This document shows positions 63,465 to 64,000 of a DNA stretch of 64,000 nucleotides, one piece after another; position 1 is the stretch's first letter; each line of letters starts with the position of its first letter. The translations under genes were made by a program, and so were the position numbers. Source of the stretch: Streptomyces sp. NBC_00078 (GTDB lineage Bacteria > Actinomycetota > Actinomycetes > Streptomycetales > Streptomycetaceae); assembly GCF_026343335.1 (NCBI RefSeq), contig NZ_JAPELX010000001.1:7626001-7690000 (forward strand), given 5' to 3'. The notes under the pieces were generated by a model. It saw only the letters and a list, made by a program, of their open reading frames with translations. It had not been told where the DNA came from and searched no databases.

Positions 63465-63559
63465 CAACTCAAAGCCCGTTTTCGGACTTCCTAGTCTTCT
63501 GGGGCGGACGACGGCACCGCCGACGCCCGCCCCAGCACACCGAGCGACCGGAGGTCCCG

Positions 63560-64000
63560 ATGAGCCGAGTGATTCGTGCCGCCCTCTTCCAGACCGCGTG
63601 GACGGGCGACAAGGAGTCGATGATCCAGGTGCACGAGCAGGCGGCCCGCGACGCGGCCGCGCAGGGTGCTCAGGTCCTGTGCTTCCAGGAGCTGTTCTAC
63701 GGGCCCTACTTCTGCCAGGTCCAGGACAAGGCGTTCTACGAGTACGCCGAGCAGATCCCGGACGGCCCGATCGTCAAGCGCTTCCAGGCGCTGGCCAAGG
63801 AACTGGGCATCGTCCTGATCCTGCCGATGTACGAGGAGGAGCAGCCCGGCGTCCTCTACAACACTGCCGCCGTGATCGACGCGGACGGCTCGTACCTCGG
63901 CAAGTACCGCAAGCACCACATCCCCCAAGTGCCCGGATTCTGGGAGAAGTTCTACTTCCGCCCGGGCAACGCCGGCTGGCCCGTCTTCGACACGGCCGTC
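63560..64000 (+). CDS. Second nitrilase-superfamily amidohydrolase, 3' end outside window
   Basis: The first 147 residues of a close relative of the enzyme at 59656: FQELFYGPYFCQVQDKAFYE with catalytic Glu and KYRKHHIPQVPGFWEKFYFR with catalytic Lys; the Cys lies beyond the window. ATG 63560 follows GGAGG. It is separated from the first copy by the aminotransferase and PucR genes and has its own repeat-rich upstream region, so it may be regulated separately. Confidence 0.9.
   Translation, partial: MSRVIRAALFQTAWTGDKESMIQVHEQAARDAAAQGAQVLCFQELFYGPYFCQVQDKAFYEYAEQIPDGPIVKRFQALAKELGIVLILPMYEEEQPGVLYNTAAVIDADGSYLGKYRKHHIPQVPGFWEKFYFRPGNAGWPVFDTAV

Noticed and set aside
60474..63467. 997-codon minus-strand ORF opposite the aminotransferase and PucR genes
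   Set aside because: A shadow of two well-supported genes on the other strand.

Overview
The window looks like a Streptomyces chromosome. The DNA is GC-rich with strong third-position G/C, GTG and TTG starts are frequent, stop and start codons often overlap (ATGA or GTGA), and the gene families from 43 to 64 kb (PcaL-type fusion, ClpC-like ATPase, methionine aminopeptidase, PucR/nitrilase/aminotransferase group) are typical of streptomycete cores. By eye, about 4.5-34 kb uses more A/T at third codon positions than the right-hand part and carries transposase genes or remnants, so I read it as an acquired region set into the chromosome.

Layout. 1-5.9 kb holds a frameshifted SMI1/KNR4 gene, a cation/proton antiporter with a fragment of a second one, a TetR regulator and a TfoX-like protein. 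6.05-34 kb is the main interest, an apparently uncharacterised biosynthetic gene cluster. Its left arm is a minus-strand operon of one flavin-dependent halogenase-like gene followed by four tandem DUF1702 (UnbL-type) genes. Its middle holds an IS110-family transposase, two SARP-like BTAD regulators, an SCP2 protein, an SRPBCC protein, a TetR regulator and a 14-TM-type MFS exporter. Its right arm is a plus-strand operon of two more halogenase-like flavoproteins, a 22-codon ORF, a type II thioesterase, a 1889-residue KS-AT-DH-KR-ACP polyketide synthase and a ferredoxin. An HxlR-SCP2 regulator diverging from a haloalkane-dehalogenase-like hydrolase, plus a SnoaL-like protein, sit at its right edge. 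34-43.3 kb is a scar zone: an IS110 fragment fused to a membrane-protein gene, a large HTH-nSTAND-WD40 protein, a ricin-type ribosome-inactivating protein broken at its conserved tryptophan, an integrase remnant and an HNH endonuclease. 43.3-64 kb is ordinary core.

Working model (inference). The PKS builds a reduced or polyene chain iteratively, since it has KR and DH but no ER. The stand-alone thioesterase edits or releases it. Up to three flavin enzymes halogenate or oxidise it. The four UnbL-like proteins act at a step that is unknown even in enediyne pathways. The ferredoxin supplies electrons. UnbL proteins are known from enediyne cassettes, but no enediyne-type PKS (KS-AT-ACP-KR-DH-PPTase), UnbU or UnbV is present here. 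Four UnbL paralogs beside three halogenase-like enzymes and this different PKS architecture is not a combination I recognise. The product cannot be stated from sequence alone.
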